64,000 nucleotides of DNA, from NCBI RefSeq assembly GCF_003855095.1, contig NZ_CP033972.1, forward strand, positions 4,712,001 through 4,776,000, read 5' to 3'. This stretch comes from Gordonia insulae (GTDB taxonomy: Bacteria; Actinomycetota; Actinomycetes; Mycobacteriales; Mycobacteriaceae). Below, one piece after another: positions 27,047-35,013 of the stretch (positions are counted from its first letter, which is position 1; each line of letters starts with the position of its first letter). The position numbers and the translations under genes are program-made. The notes below the pieces were generated by a model. That model was not told the origin of the DNA. It was given only the letters and a program-made list of their open reading frames with translations, and did not search any database.

Positions 27047-27652
27047 ATGGCGTTTGTGATCACCGGGGACGACGGGGTGACGCGTTGCGGATGGGCGGCG
27101 GTGGAGCCGGAGACCACCTATCACGACGAGGAGTGGGGATTTCCGCTCGACGGCGACGACGCGTTCTTCGAGCGGGTCGCGCTCGAGGGCTTCCAGTCCG
27201 GGTTGAGCTGGCGCACCATTTTGAACAAGCGCGAGAACTTCCGCACGGCATTCGCCGGCTTCGACATCGAGAAGGTCGCCCGCTTCACCGATGCGGACGT
27301 CGCGCGTCTCCTCGGAGATGCGGGCATCATCCGGCATCGCGGCAAGATCGAGGCGGTCATCAACAACGCCCGCCGCGCCGCGGAACTCATCGAGCAGGAC
27401 GGCTCGCTGCCACAGTTCTTCTGGCGGTACGAACCGGACACGGAACCGGAACCGCACTCGCAGACCACCTCGGCGGAGTCCCTCGCACTGTCGAAGGACC
27501 TCAAGAAGCGCGGCTGGAAGTTCGTCGGCCCTACCACGATGTACGCGCTGATGCAGGCGAGTGGCATCGTCAACGACCATGCGCACGAGTGCGTCACGCG
27601 GCCACGCGTCGCGCGGGCGCGGTCGAAGGTGCGGCGCGCAACCGGTGGCTGA
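27047..27652 (+). CDS. tag: DNA-3-methyladenine glycosylase I
   Basis: A 201-residue Tag-type base-excision enzyme that removes 3-methyladenine from alkylated DNA. The zinc snap residues are present (Cys in TRCGWA, His in TTYHDEEWG, and His/Cys in NDHAHECVTR), with the typical FERVALEGFQSGLSW helix and the SLSKDLKKRGWKFVGPTT end segment in near form. GAGGAGTG gives a good ribosome binding site, and TAGGGT near 27013 could be its -10 box. It is a single-gene transcript by spacing. Confidence 0.95.
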   Translation: MAFVITGDDGVTRCGWAAVEPETTYHDEEWGFPLDGDDAFFERVALEGFQSGLSWRTILNKRENFRTAFAGFDIEKVARFTDADVARLLGDAGIIRHRGKIEAVINNARRAAELIEQDGSLPQFFWRYEPDTEPEPHSQTTSAESLALSKDLKKRGWKFVGPTTMYALMQASGIVNDHAHECVTRPRVARARSKVRRATGG

Positions 27653-27691
27653 CGTCGACTCTGAGCTTGACTTGAAGCCGAGTTGAAGTCC

Positions 27692-27697
27692 TAGCGT
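27692..27697 (+). promoter_or_regulatory. -10 element for leaderless PPOX-family transcript
   Basis: TAGCGT ends six bases before the ATG at 27704, with a TTGACT 19 bases further upstream (27667-27672). No ribosome binding site is present, so a leaderless message is likely. Confidence 0.5.
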
Positions 27698-27703
27698 CGC
27701 CTC

Positions 27704-28084
27704 ATGGACGACACCCGACTGATGGATCCTGCTGTCCTCGCGTATCTGGAATCCCAACGCCTGGGGCGGCTGGCCACCGTCGACAGAGACGGTGCGCCGC
27801 AGAACAGTCCGGTCGGCTTCTGGATCAACCACGACCTGGGCACCATCGAGATCGGCGGGTGGAACCTGACGAAGAGTCGGAAGTTCCGCAACCTCGCACA
27901 CAACGACCGAGTGGCTTTCGTCGTCGATGACATCGCGTCGGTCACGCCGTGGCGGGTACGCATGGTGGAGATCCGTGGCCGAGGTGAGCAGGTCATCGAC
28001 GTCCCGGTGCCGCGGAGCGGCATGGATGCCGCGTTGATCCGGGTTCACCCGGCCCGCGTCATCGCCTACGGAATCGGCGACTGA
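27704..28084 (+). CDS. PPOX-class F420-dependent oxidoreductase
   Basis: A 126-residue split-barrel flavin/F420-binding protein. It has LESQRLGRLATVDRDGAPQ at the N-terminus, IEIGGWNLTKSRKFRNLAHND in the middle (read in parts), and a VHPARVIAYGI end typical of the actinobacterial F420-dependent PPOX group. Such enzymes use F420H2 to reduce various small molecules; the substrate is not known. It appears to have its own promoter. Confidence 0.87.
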   Translation: MDDTRLMDPAVLAYLESQRLGRLATVDRDGAPQNSPVGFWINHDLGTIEIGGWNLTKSRKFRNLAHNDRVAFVVDDIASVTPWRVRMVEIRGRGEQVIDVPVPRSGMDAALIRVHPARVIAYGIGD

Positions 28085-28122
28085 CCTGCACCGACGGCGG
28101 TAACACAAACGTCACCTCCCAT

Positions 28123-28138
28123 GGATTGTTGACAATCC
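28123..28138. promoter_or_regulatory. GntR-type operator 1 (GGATTGT-TG-ACAATCC)
   Basis: A perfect 7-2-7 palindrome 22 bases before the isomerase start at 28161. The core GATTGT-N2-ACAATC recurs at 39020 and 53286. The TTGTnnACAA form fits operators of FadR/FCD-type GntR regulators, and such a regulator is encoded at 41018; the link is inference. Confidence 0.7.
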
Positions 28139-28160
28139 GACAATGTGTCATCATTCGTGC

Positions 28161-28913
28161 ATGAAACCGGTGGACATCGCTGGCGTGCCGCAGCAGCAGG
28201 TGGGGATCGGGATGGTGTGCCCGTTCGACATGGCGCTTGACCGCGAGCTCTGGCGGTGGATGCCGAACTCGGCGTCGATCTACTTCACCCGCACCGGTTT
28301 CATCGACGCCCCGGTCGACGTCGACCTCTGCCGCGACCTCAACAACCACGCCGAGATCGCGGCGGCGGTCCGCAGCGTCACCTCTGTCGGGCCGCGCGTG
28401 GTCGGCTATGCCTGCGCATCGGGCAGCTTCGTCTACGGGATGACCGGTGCGAGGGAACTGTCGAACTGCATGCTCGCCGCCGGGGCATCGGCTTCGGTCA
28501 CCACGTCGGAGGCGTTGGTGCGGGCTCTCGACGTGATGGGTGTCGAGCGGATCGCCGTTGCGACGCCCTACACGTCTGCGCTGACCGGGTTGCTGTGCGA
28601 CTTCCTCGGCGAGGCGGGCCGGACCGTGGTGTCGAACGCCGGTCTGGGCCGCGATCACGAGATCTGGACGATTCCGTACGCGGTGACCTGCGATCTGATC
28701 CGGTCGGCCGACCATCCTGATGCCGAGGCGATCTTCGTCTCCTGTACCAACCTGTGGACGTACGAGATCCTCGGGATGATGGAGGCCGAGCTGGGCAAAC
28801 CCGTGCTGTCGGCGAATCAGGTCACCGCGTGGGCGACGTTGTCAGAGGCGGGGCTGGTCGCCGAATCACTACCGCACACCGGCGGGCAGTCGCTGTTCTC
28901 TCGCGTGGCCTGA
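28161..28913 (+). CDS. Maleate isomerase/Asp-Glu racemase-superfamily enzyme
   Basis: A 250-residue member of the maleate cis-trans isomerase, arylmalonate decarboxylase and EutA family. Both signature cysteines are present: Cys85 in YACASGSF and Cys195 in FVSCTNLW. In maleate isomerase this Cys pair carries out catalysis. The ATG at 28161 is preferred over an in-frame ATG at 28143, which sits against the operator palindrome. The same palindrome controls a paralogue at 38236, an amidase and gabT. It may act in the same catabolic pathway although it is 10 kb from the rest. Confidence 0.82.
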   Translation: MKPVDIAGVPQQQVGIGMVCPFDMALDRELWRWMPNSASIYFTRTGFIDAPVDVDLCRDLNNHAEIAAAVRSVTSVGPRVVGYACASGSFVYGMTGARELSNCMLAAGASASVTTSEALVRALDVMGVERIAVATPYTSALTGLLCDFLGEAGRTVVSNAGLGRDHEIWTIPYAVTCDLIRSADHPDAEAIFVSCTNLWTYEILGMMEAELGKPVLSANQVTAWATLSEAGLVAESLPHTGGQSLFSRVA

Positions 28914-28921
28914 CTCTCGCG

Positions 28922-28927
28922 TAGCCT
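28922..28927 (+). promoter_or_regulatory. -10 element for leaderless PPOX-family transcript
   Basis: TAGCCT ends seven bases before the ATG at 28935 and lies only nine bases after the isomerase stop, giving this gene its own start site without a leader. Confidence 0.45.
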
Positions 28928-28934
28928 GACGGAC

Positions 28935-29339
28935 ATGTCCGCCACGAGTGCACCCTTCGGGGAAGCCACCGACGCCAAGTACATCGAGCTGACGACCTTC
29001 CGCAAGGACGGGACGCCCAAGCCGACACCGATCTGGGCCGCCCTCGACGACGACGGCCGACTCGTGGTGTGGACCGAGGCGGAATCGTGGAAGGTCAAGC
29101 GGCTGCGCAACAATCCGCGTGTCACCGTGCAGGCCTGCGATGCGCGTGGCAAGAAGACCCACGGCGCCGTCGTCGAGGGAACCGCCGAGATCCTGGATGC
29201 CGCGGGAACCGAGCACGCGCGGCGACTCATCGGGCGCAAATACGGACTACTCGGCAAGCTGCTGGTGAAGGCGTCGGTGATACGGCGCGGCAAGAGCGGC
29301 ACGGTCGGAATCGCCATCACGGCCGTCGACCCCGCCTGA
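28935..29339 (+). CDS. PPOX-class F420-dependent oxidoreductase
   Basis: A 134-residue split-barrel protein, different in type from the one at 27704. It has YIELTTFRKDGTPKPTPIW, VVWTEAESWKVKRLRNNPRV and the RRLIGRKYGLLGKLL segment. These are hallmarks of the F420-binding group often annotated as Rv2061-like. The role is probably reduction of a small molecule with F420H2. It lies 21 bases after the isomerase gene but seems to have its own -10 box. Confidence 0.87.
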   Translation: MSATSAPFGEATDAKYIELTTFRKDGTPKPTPIWAALDDDGRLVVWTEAESWKVKRLRNNPRVTVQACDARGKKTHGAVVEGTAEILDAAGTEHARRLIGRKYGLLGKLLVKASVIRRGKSGTVGIAITAVDPA

Positions 29340-29345
29340 CCTGTC

Positions 29346-29891
29346 TCACCCGGCCAACTCGGCGTAACAGCCTGCCCACACCGTCTCGTGCTCGACCGGA
29401 CTGATCCGGCCCGCGCGGAGGTCGGCATCGGTGCGCCGGAGCAGATCGACCATGCGTAGCAGACGATCGCGTTCGATCGACGACGTCGGCTCCTCGCCCT
29501 CACCGGTCCACACCGTCATCTGACGGACGAACCGCCGGGTCGTCGAGGCGGCAGCCGCCGATCGCGCGATGACCAGTGCGGTGATCACGATGCTTGCCGG
29601 GATCGACACCGCGTAGCCGACGCCGATGGCGGCGAATGCCGTCCAGACGGCAAGCCACAGCAGGAATCCCCAGACCGGGGCGGCCCTCCAGGCGCGGAGG
29701 CGAACGCGCTGGCCGTCATCGATGCCCGGCGGATAGACGGCCACGCGGTACTGCGCCCAGTGGCGGGCATATCCCACCCGCAGCGTCCCCCACGTATCCG
29801 GTCCGGTCAGCACACGGCTCCAGAGGCCCGAGGCGTGGGTGAGGGTGGTCGGCGTCATCCGTCGTGAATGGCCCATGATTGCGTCGCTCAT
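29346..29891 (-). CDS. Hypothetical membrane protein with two transmembrane segments
   Basis: A 181-residue protein I do not recognise with confidence (possibly the DUF6611 group). An N-terminal soluble part contains WSRVLTGPDTWGTLRVGYARHW; two membrane spans follow around residues 72-108 (GFLLWLAVWTAFAAIGVGYA, then the VITALVIARS region); the C-terminal 60 residues are charged and helical (SSIERDRLLRMVDLLRR). It ends six bases from the convergent PPOX gene. The 255 bases upstream, towards kdp, contain no clear gene or operator. Confidence 0.65.
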   Translation of the reverse strand: MSDAIMGHSRRMTPTTLTHASGLWSRVLTGPDTWGTLRVGYARHWAQYRVAVYPPGIDDGQRVRLRAWRAAPVWGFLLWLAVWTAFAAIGVGYAVSIPASIVITALVIARSAAAASTTRRFVRQMTVWTGEGEEPTSSIERDRLLRMVDLLRRTDADLRAGRISPVEHETVWAGCYAELAG

Positions 29892-30146
29892 GGTTCAGGC
29901 CTACGCCGGTCGAACCGGCCCGCCTCGCTTCTCGACGCGATCTACACACCCGCACAAGAGATTTTGACGCGCCCTTGACGGTGTTCGCGTCCGGCGCAAA
30001 GGGCGCGACAAGACCGTCGCGGACCGCGTATGGATCGCGTTAAGAACCCTGGCGATCCCGATTTTCCGAGTGATCCTGTGTCGGGGCAGTGCGGCGGATG
30101 CTGCACGGCACCCGGTGATCATCAATCGGAGAGATCGGGAGTGGAA

Positions 30147-30239
30147 GTGGCAGACCTGCTGTATCTGGTCACGGCGGCCGCGGGTTTCATCGCCTGTGTC
30201 ATGGCCGTACGCGCAGTCGATTCGAGGGCCGATCGATGA
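30147..30239 (+). CDS. 30-residue single-span membrane peptide preceding kdpF
   Basis: A small frame starting at GTG 30147 after GGGAGTGGAA, encoding a short peptide with one hydrophobic stretch (LLYLVTAAAGFIACVMAV) and a basic C-terminus. Its stop overlaps the kdpF start (ATGA), as in the other kdp genes, which argues that it is translated as part of the operon. It resembles KdpF in size and layout, but the following frame is the better KdpF. It may be an extra small subunit or leader peptide. A GTG at 30141 is an alternative start. Confidence 0.55.
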   Translation: MADLLYLVTAAAGFIACVMAVRAVDSRADR

Positions 30240-30334
30240 CCGCCGACGGCGTGGAGAACATCGTCCTCATCGCGCTCGCTGCCACCGTCGTCGTCTATCT
30301 GCTGACGGCGCTCGTCTTCCCGGAAAGGTTCTGA
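30236..30334 (+). CDS. kdpF: KdpF, small stabilising subunit of the potassium pump
   Basis: A 32-residue peptide with one membrane span and the characteristic end LVFPERF, the same form as other KdpF proteins (PERF ending). It stabilises the KdpABC complex. The ATG at 30236 overlaps the stop of the small frame before it, and kdpA begins one base after its stop. Confidence 0.85.
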   Translation: MTADGVENIVLIALAATVVVYLLTALVFPERF

Positions 30335-30335
30335 G

Positions 30336-32141
30336 GTGTCTGTGACCGTTGCCGGCCTACTTCAGCTGGCATTCGTCATCGTCGTTCTGGCCGTGTGCTA
30401 CGTGCCCCTCGGTGACCACATGGCCCGTGTCTACGGCTCGGGTCGGGATCTCGTAATCGAGCGATGGTTCTACCGGGTGGGCCGCATCGATTCCCGTCGG
30501 CAGCAGACCTGGGTCGGCTATGCCCTTGCAGTACTGGGTTTCTCGACGGTGTCCTTCGTGTTCCTGTACCTGTTGCAACGGCTGCAGGGTGTGCTGCCGT
30601 GGTCGGACGGCAAACCTGGTGTCGCACCGGGAATGGCGTTCAACACGGCGATCTCGTTCGTCACCAACACCAACTGGCAGTCGTATTCGCCCGAGGTGGT
30701 GATGAGCAACCTGACACAGATGCTCGGCCTCGCCGTGCAGAACTTCGTGTCAGCCGCGGTCGGTCTCGCGGTGGCGATCGCGTTGATCCGTGGCATCGTC
30801 AACCGGCGAGGTAGCGGTGAGATCGGCAACTTCTGGGTGGACCTGGTGCGCGGTGTCGTCCGAATCCTTTTGCCGCTCAGCTTTATCGTCGCCCTGATCC
30901 TGCTCACACAGGGGGTGGTGCAATCGTTTCGCTCAGGGTTCGATTTCACCACCCTGACCGGACAGGGCGCACACAGTGTGGTCGGTCCGTTCGCTTCGCA
31001 GGAGGCGATCAAGGAGATCGGCACCAACGGTGGTGGCGTCCTGTCGGCGAACTCCGCGCACCCGTTCTCCAATCCGACGCCCTTGTCGAATGTCGTCGAG
31101 ATCATCGCGCTCCTGCTGATTCCGGTCTGCTTGACGCGGACCTACGGCACGCTGGTCGGTGACCGTCGCCAGGGGTTCACATTGCTCGGGGCGATGGCCG
31201 CCATCTGGGCCACAATGCTCACGATCGTGTGGGTGTTCGAGTCGCGCTCCGACGGGATCGCTTCTCGCGCAGCCGGTGCGATGATGGAGGGCAAGGAGCA
31301 GCGCTTCGGCATCCCGGCTTCGGCGCTGTTCGCGGTGTCGACCACCGGAACATCCACCGGCGCGGTCAATTCCGCGCATGACAGCTACTCGGCCGCCGGT
31401 GGCGGCGCCCTGATCTGGAACATGCTGCTCGGTGAGGTCGCGCCCGGAGGGGTGGGCGCGGGGCTCTACAGCATCCTCGTCATGGCGGTGATCACGGTGT
31501 TCGTGGGCGGGCTCCTGGTCGGGCGCTCGCCGGAGTTCCTCGGCAAGAAGGTCGGGCAGAGCGAGATCACCATGGCGGCGCTGTACGTATTGGTGATGCC
31601 GGCACTGGTTCTCGCCGGGACGTCGATCTCGGTGATCCTGTTCTCCACCAGAGGCTTTCAGGGCAACAGCGGTGATCCCGGAACGCCGGGCTCGATCCAC
31701 GGCTTCGGTGAGGTCCTGTACGCCTACGCGTCGGCGGCCAACAACAACGGCAGTGCATTCGGCGGGCTCACGGTGACCAGTGACTGGTTCCAGACGTCGT
31801 TGGGCATCGCGATGCTGCTCGGCCGGTTCCTGCCGATCGTGTTCGTCCTGGCGCTCGCCGGCCTGCTGGCGAGACAGCGGCCCAGGGTTCGCGAGGCCGG
31901 GGTGGGATCCACGGCCGTCGTCGGCGGATCACGATCCGTCGGAGGTGGCGGCGGTTCGGGCTCGGTGGCTCTCGACGCGCGGGTCGAGGCCACGACCGGG
32001 CCCGCGGCCGACGATCCATCCACACTCCCGACCCACGGAATGATGTTCGGCGCGTTGCTCGTCGGCACCATCCTGCTGGTCGCCGGACTCACCTTCTTCC
32101 CGGCCATGGCGCTGGGTCCGATTGCAGAGGCAGTGCTGTGA
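30336..32141 (+). CDS. kdpA: KdpA, potassium-translocating subunit
   Basis: A 601-residue integral membrane protein, the K+ channel-like subunit of the Kdp pump. Family segments include [46 protein letters not shown] and [13 protein letters not shown], which correspond to the selectivity-filter loops. It is about 45 residues longer than the E. coli protein because of a Gly/Ser/Ala-rich insertion near residues 512-560, just before the last membrane span. Translation starts from GTG at 30336. The stop overlaps the kdpB start by four bases. Confidence 0.97.
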   Translation: MSVTVAGLLQLAFVIVVLAVCYVPLGDHMARVYGSGRDLVIERWFYRVGRIDSRRQQTWVGYALAVLGFSTVSFVFLYLLQRLQGVLPWSDGKPGVAPGMAFNTAISFVTNTNWQSYSPEVVMSNLTQMLGLAVQNFVSAAVGLAVAIALIRGIVNRRGSGEIGNFWVDLVRGVVRILLPLSFIVALILLTQGVVQSFRSGFDFTTLTGQGAHSVVGPFASQEAIKEIGTNGGGVLSANSAHPFSNPTPLSNVVEIIALLLIPVCLTRTYGTLVGDRRQGFTLLGAMAAIWATMLTIVWVFESRSDGIASRAAGAMMEGKEQRFGIPASALFAVSTTGTSTGAVNSAHDSYSAAGGGALIWNMLLGEVAPGGVGAGLYSILVMAVITVFVGGLLVGRSPEFLGKKVGQSEITMAALYVLVMPALVLAGTSISVILFSTRGFQGNSGDPGTPGSIHGFGEVLYAYASAANNNGSAFGGLTVTSDWFQTSLGIAMLLGRFLPIVFVLALAGLLARQRPRVREAGVGSTAVVGGSRSVGGGGGSGSVALDARVEATTGPAADDPSTLPTHGMMFGALLVGTILLVAGLTFFPAMALGPIAEAVL

Positions 32142-34339
32142 CAGTTGACACCGATCGATCCCCGACGAGTGGAGCGCCGGCGGAGGGGCGCCAAGGGGCG
32201 GACGATCCCGACCGCGTAGCGCAGACGGAGCGTCGCGACGGTCTCGTGACCACGGGCGCGTTCGACGTGCGAGCGCTGATCACGTCTCTCCCGCAGGCGA
32301 TCCGGAAGCTGACCCCGCGGGCACAGGCCCGCAATCCGGTCATGTTCGTCGTGTATCTGGGCGCTGTGGTGACCACGGTGCTCGCGACCTGGCAGCCCTC
32401 CTGGTTCGCCTGGGCGGTCGCGGCATGGCTGTGGTTCACCGTCGTGTTCGCCAATCTGGCCGAGGCAGTGGCCGAGGGCCGCGGCCGAGCGCAGGCGGAC
32501 AGCCTTCGGAAGGTCAAGCGTGACAGCGTGGCCCGTCGCATCGACGACGGGACGATCACCGAGATCGCGGGCAGCGATCTGCGGATCGGCGACCTCATCG
32601 CGGTCGAGGCGGGCGAGGTGATCGCGGGTGACGGAGACGTCGTCGAGGGTATCGCCACGGTCGACGAATCGGCGATCACCGGCGAATCCGCGCCTGTGGT
32701 AAGGGAATCCGGAGGAGACCGATCGGCGGTGACGGGCGGCACAGTGGTGCTGTCGGATCGGATCATCGTCAAGATCACCACGGCGCCCGGAGAGACGTTC
32801 GTCGACCGGATGATCGCGCTCGTCGAGGGCGCGTCACGCAAGAAGACTCCGAACGAGATCGCTCTCGACATCCTGCTCACGACCCTGACGATCATCTTTC
32901 TGCTGGCCGTCGTCGCGGTCGGACCGATGCAGCAGTACGCGGGGCAGTCGCCCGATCCGATCAAGCTGATCGCGCTGCTCGTCTGCCTCATCCCGACGAC
33001 CATCGGCGCGCTGCTGTCGTCGATCGGCATCGCCGGGATGGATCGCCTCGTCCAGCGCAACGTGCTCGCCATGTCGGGCCGCGCGGTCGAGGCGGCCGGC
33101 GACATCGACACGCTGCTGATGGACAAGACGGGCACCATCACATTCGGCAACCGCAGGGCCACGGACCTCCTCGGTGCGCCCGGCGTGACCACCGACGAAC
33201 TCGCCGGCGTCGCCTATCGATGCAGTCTCGCCGACGACACCCCCGAAGGCCGGAGCATCGTCGACCTGTGCCTGGACTCCTATGGCGTCGAACCGCTCGA
33301 CGCGACGCTGCGGGATGCCACACGGTCGAATGTCCATCCCGAGTTCACGACGGTCCCGTTCACCGCGGAGACACGGATGAGTGGCGTCGACCGCACGGGT
33401 AGTGACGGACGCGTCGTCGAATACCGCAAGGGTGCCGCCGATGCGGTCGCGCGGTGGGTGACCGCCCATGGGGGAACAGTGCCCGAATCGGTCCTCGACG
33501 AGGTCGAACGGGTGTCGTCGGGCGGGGCGACGCCACTGGTGGTCGCGGTCCGCGGTGCCGTCGTCGGGGACGAGGCCGCCGTCGGCGACGACGGGGTGCG
33601 GGTGCTCGGGGTCATCCAGCTGTCCGACGTCGTGAAACCCGGTATGGCCGAACGTTTCGCGCAGATGCGGGCGATGGGTATCCGGACCGTGATGGTGACC
33701 GGCGACAACCCGCTCACCGCACAGGCGATCGCCGCCGAGGCGGGCGTCGACGATTTCGTCGCCGAGGCGACCCCCGAGGACAAGCTGGCGCTGATCCGTA
33801 AGGAGCAGTCCGGTGGTCGGCTGGTCGCGATGACCGGCGACGGGACCAACGATGCGCCGGCGCTGGCGCAGGCCGACGTCGGACTCGCGATGAACACCGG
33901 CACCTCGGCGGCCAAGGAAGCCGGCAACATGGTCGACCTCGACTCGGATCCGACCAAACTCATCGACGTGGTGGCCATCGGCAAGCAGCTGCTGATCACC
34001 CGAGGCGCGCTGACGACATTCTCACTGGCGAACGACCTGGCGAAGTACTTCGCCATCCTGCCGGCCCTGTTCAGCGTGATCTATCCGCAGCTCGACGCCC
34101 TGAACATCATGCGGCTGCACTCGGCGCAGTCGGCCATCGTGTCGGCGGTCGTCTTCAATGCGCTGATCATCGTCGCGCTGATCCCGTTGTCGCTGCGGGG
34201 CGTCCGTTACCGGCCGTCGTCCGCGTCGCGGCTGTTGGGTCGCAATCTGCTCATCTACGGCATCGGAGGGGTGATCACACCGTTCCTCGGGATCTGGGTG
34301 ATCGACCTCATCGTTCGTCTTCTCCCGGGAATGGGGTGA
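32138..34339 (+). CDS. kdpB: KdpB, P-type ATPase subunit
   Basis: A 733-residue P-type ATPase that drives K+ uptake. The phosphorylated Asp329 is in DKTGTITFG; the actuator motif is ITGESAPV; the hinge motif is [10 protein letters not shown]. An extra 35-residue hydrophilic N-terminus precedes the family start. Start is GTG at 32138, overlapping kdpA, and the stop overlaps kdpC. Typical regulators are KdpDE, encoded downstream. Confidence 0.97.
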   Translation: MTVDTDRSPTSGAPAEGRQGADDPDRVAQTERRDGLVTTGAFDVRALITSLPQAIRKLTPRAQARNPVMFVVYLGAVVTTVLATWQPSWFAWAVAAWLWFTVVFANLAEAVAEGRGRAQADSLRKVKRDSVARRIDDGTITEIAGSDLRIGDLIAVEAGEVIAGDGDVVEGIATVDESAITGESAPVVRESGGDRSAVTGGTVVLSDRIIVKITTAPGETFVDRMIALVEGASRKKTPNEIALDILLTTLTIIFLLAVVAVGPMQQYAGQSPDPIKLIALLVCLIPTTIGALLSSIGIAGMDRLVQRNVLAMSGRAVEAAGDIDTLLMDKTGTITFGNRRATDLLGAPGVTTDELAGVAYRCSLADDTPEGRSIVDLCLDSYGVEPLDATLRDATRSNVHPEFTTVPFTAETRMSGVDRTGSDGRVVEYRKGAADAVARWVTAHGGTVPESVLDEVERVSSGGATPLVVAVRGAVVGDEAAVGDDGVRVLGVIQLSDVVKPGMAERFAQMRAMGIRTVMVTGDNPLTAQAIAAEAGVDDFVAEATPEDKLALIRKEQSGGRLVAMTGDGTNDAPALAQADVGLAMNTGTSAAKEAGNMVDLDSDPTKLIDVVAIGKQLLITRGALTTFSLANDLAKYFAILPALFSVIYPQLDALNIMRLHSAQSAIVSAVVFNALIIVALIPLSLRGVRYRPSSASRLLGRNLLIYGIGGVITPFLGIWVIDLIVRLLPGMG

Positions 34340-34974
34340 TCACGGTGACGACCGTGATGTCAGGTTTCGTGCGGCAGTGCGTCGCGGCACTCGGGGTGCT
34401 GGTGGCACTGACCGTGGTGTTGGGCGTCGCCTATCCGGCTGCGGTATGGGCGGTTTCGCGGGTGGGCAGCAACTCGGCGGAGGGGTCGCAGATCGTCGAC
34501 GCCTCCGGTTGCACTGTGGGGTCGTCGCTGATCGGCGTCGATCCGCAGGTGCCCTCGGGCCGACCGGACCCCTACCTGCACGGCCGGGTGCTCGGTTCCG
34601 GTGACGACGCGATGGCCACCGGCGATCCGGCGGCATCGGCGGCGAGCAACAAGGGGCCCAACAACGCGGATCTGCTCGTGTGGATCGAACAACGTCGCAC
34701 GGAGATCGCCGCCCGGGAAGCCGTCGTACCGGCGGAGGTGCCCGCCGATGCGGTCACGGGTTCTGGCTCGGGTCTCGATCCCGACATCAGCCCGGAGTAT
34801 GCGCAGCTGCAGGTTCCACGGCTGGCACGTGAGAACCAGAGGTCGCCTGCAGAGATCGAGAAGGTCATCGACGACCACACCCACGGCCGCCAACTGGGAT
34901 TCCTCGGGCAGCCGCGCGTGAACGTTCTCGGAGTGAACCTCGCCCTCGGCCACACTGTGGCCTCGTGTCCGTGA
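34336..34974 (+). CDS. kdpC: KdpC subunit of the potassium pump
   Basis: A 212-residue protein with one N-terminal membrane span and a periplasm-side domain. Motifs typical of KdpC are the GSSLIGVD segment, [16 protein letters not shown] region, [11 protein letters not shown] and the [18 protein letters not shown] segment (both in parts), and the [17 protein letters not shown] end. It starts from GTG overlapping the kdpB stop. It stabilises the complex and aids ATP binding. Confidence 0.96.
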   Translation: MITVTTVMSGFVRQCVAALGVLVALTVVLGVAYPAAVWAVSRVGSNSAEGSQIVDASGCTVGSSLIGVDPQVPSGRPDPYLHGRVLGSGDDAMATGDPAASAASNKGPNNADLLVWIEQRRTEIAAREAVVPAEVPADAVTGSGSGLDPDISPEYAQLQVPRLARENQRSPAEIEKVIDDHTHGRQLGFLGQPRVNVLGVNLALGHTVASCP

Positions 34975-35000
34975 TGACTCTCGGTCGCCGAACCGGCGGA

Positions 35001-35006
35001 TACACT
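35001..35006 (+). promoter_or_regulatory. -10 element for a leaderless kdpD transcript
   Basis: TACACT matches TAnnnT and ends seven bases before the ATG at 35014, without a ribosome binding site. It suggests kdpDE has its own basal promoter independent of kdpFABC. Confidence 0.5.
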
Positions 35007-35013
35007 GGTCGGC

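Noticed and set aside
31870..32040. Possible gene fusion or frameshift at the C-terminal Gly-rich part of KdpA
   Set aside because: The frame continues cleanly into the last membrane span of KdpA, so it is a simple insertion in a cytoplasmic loop.
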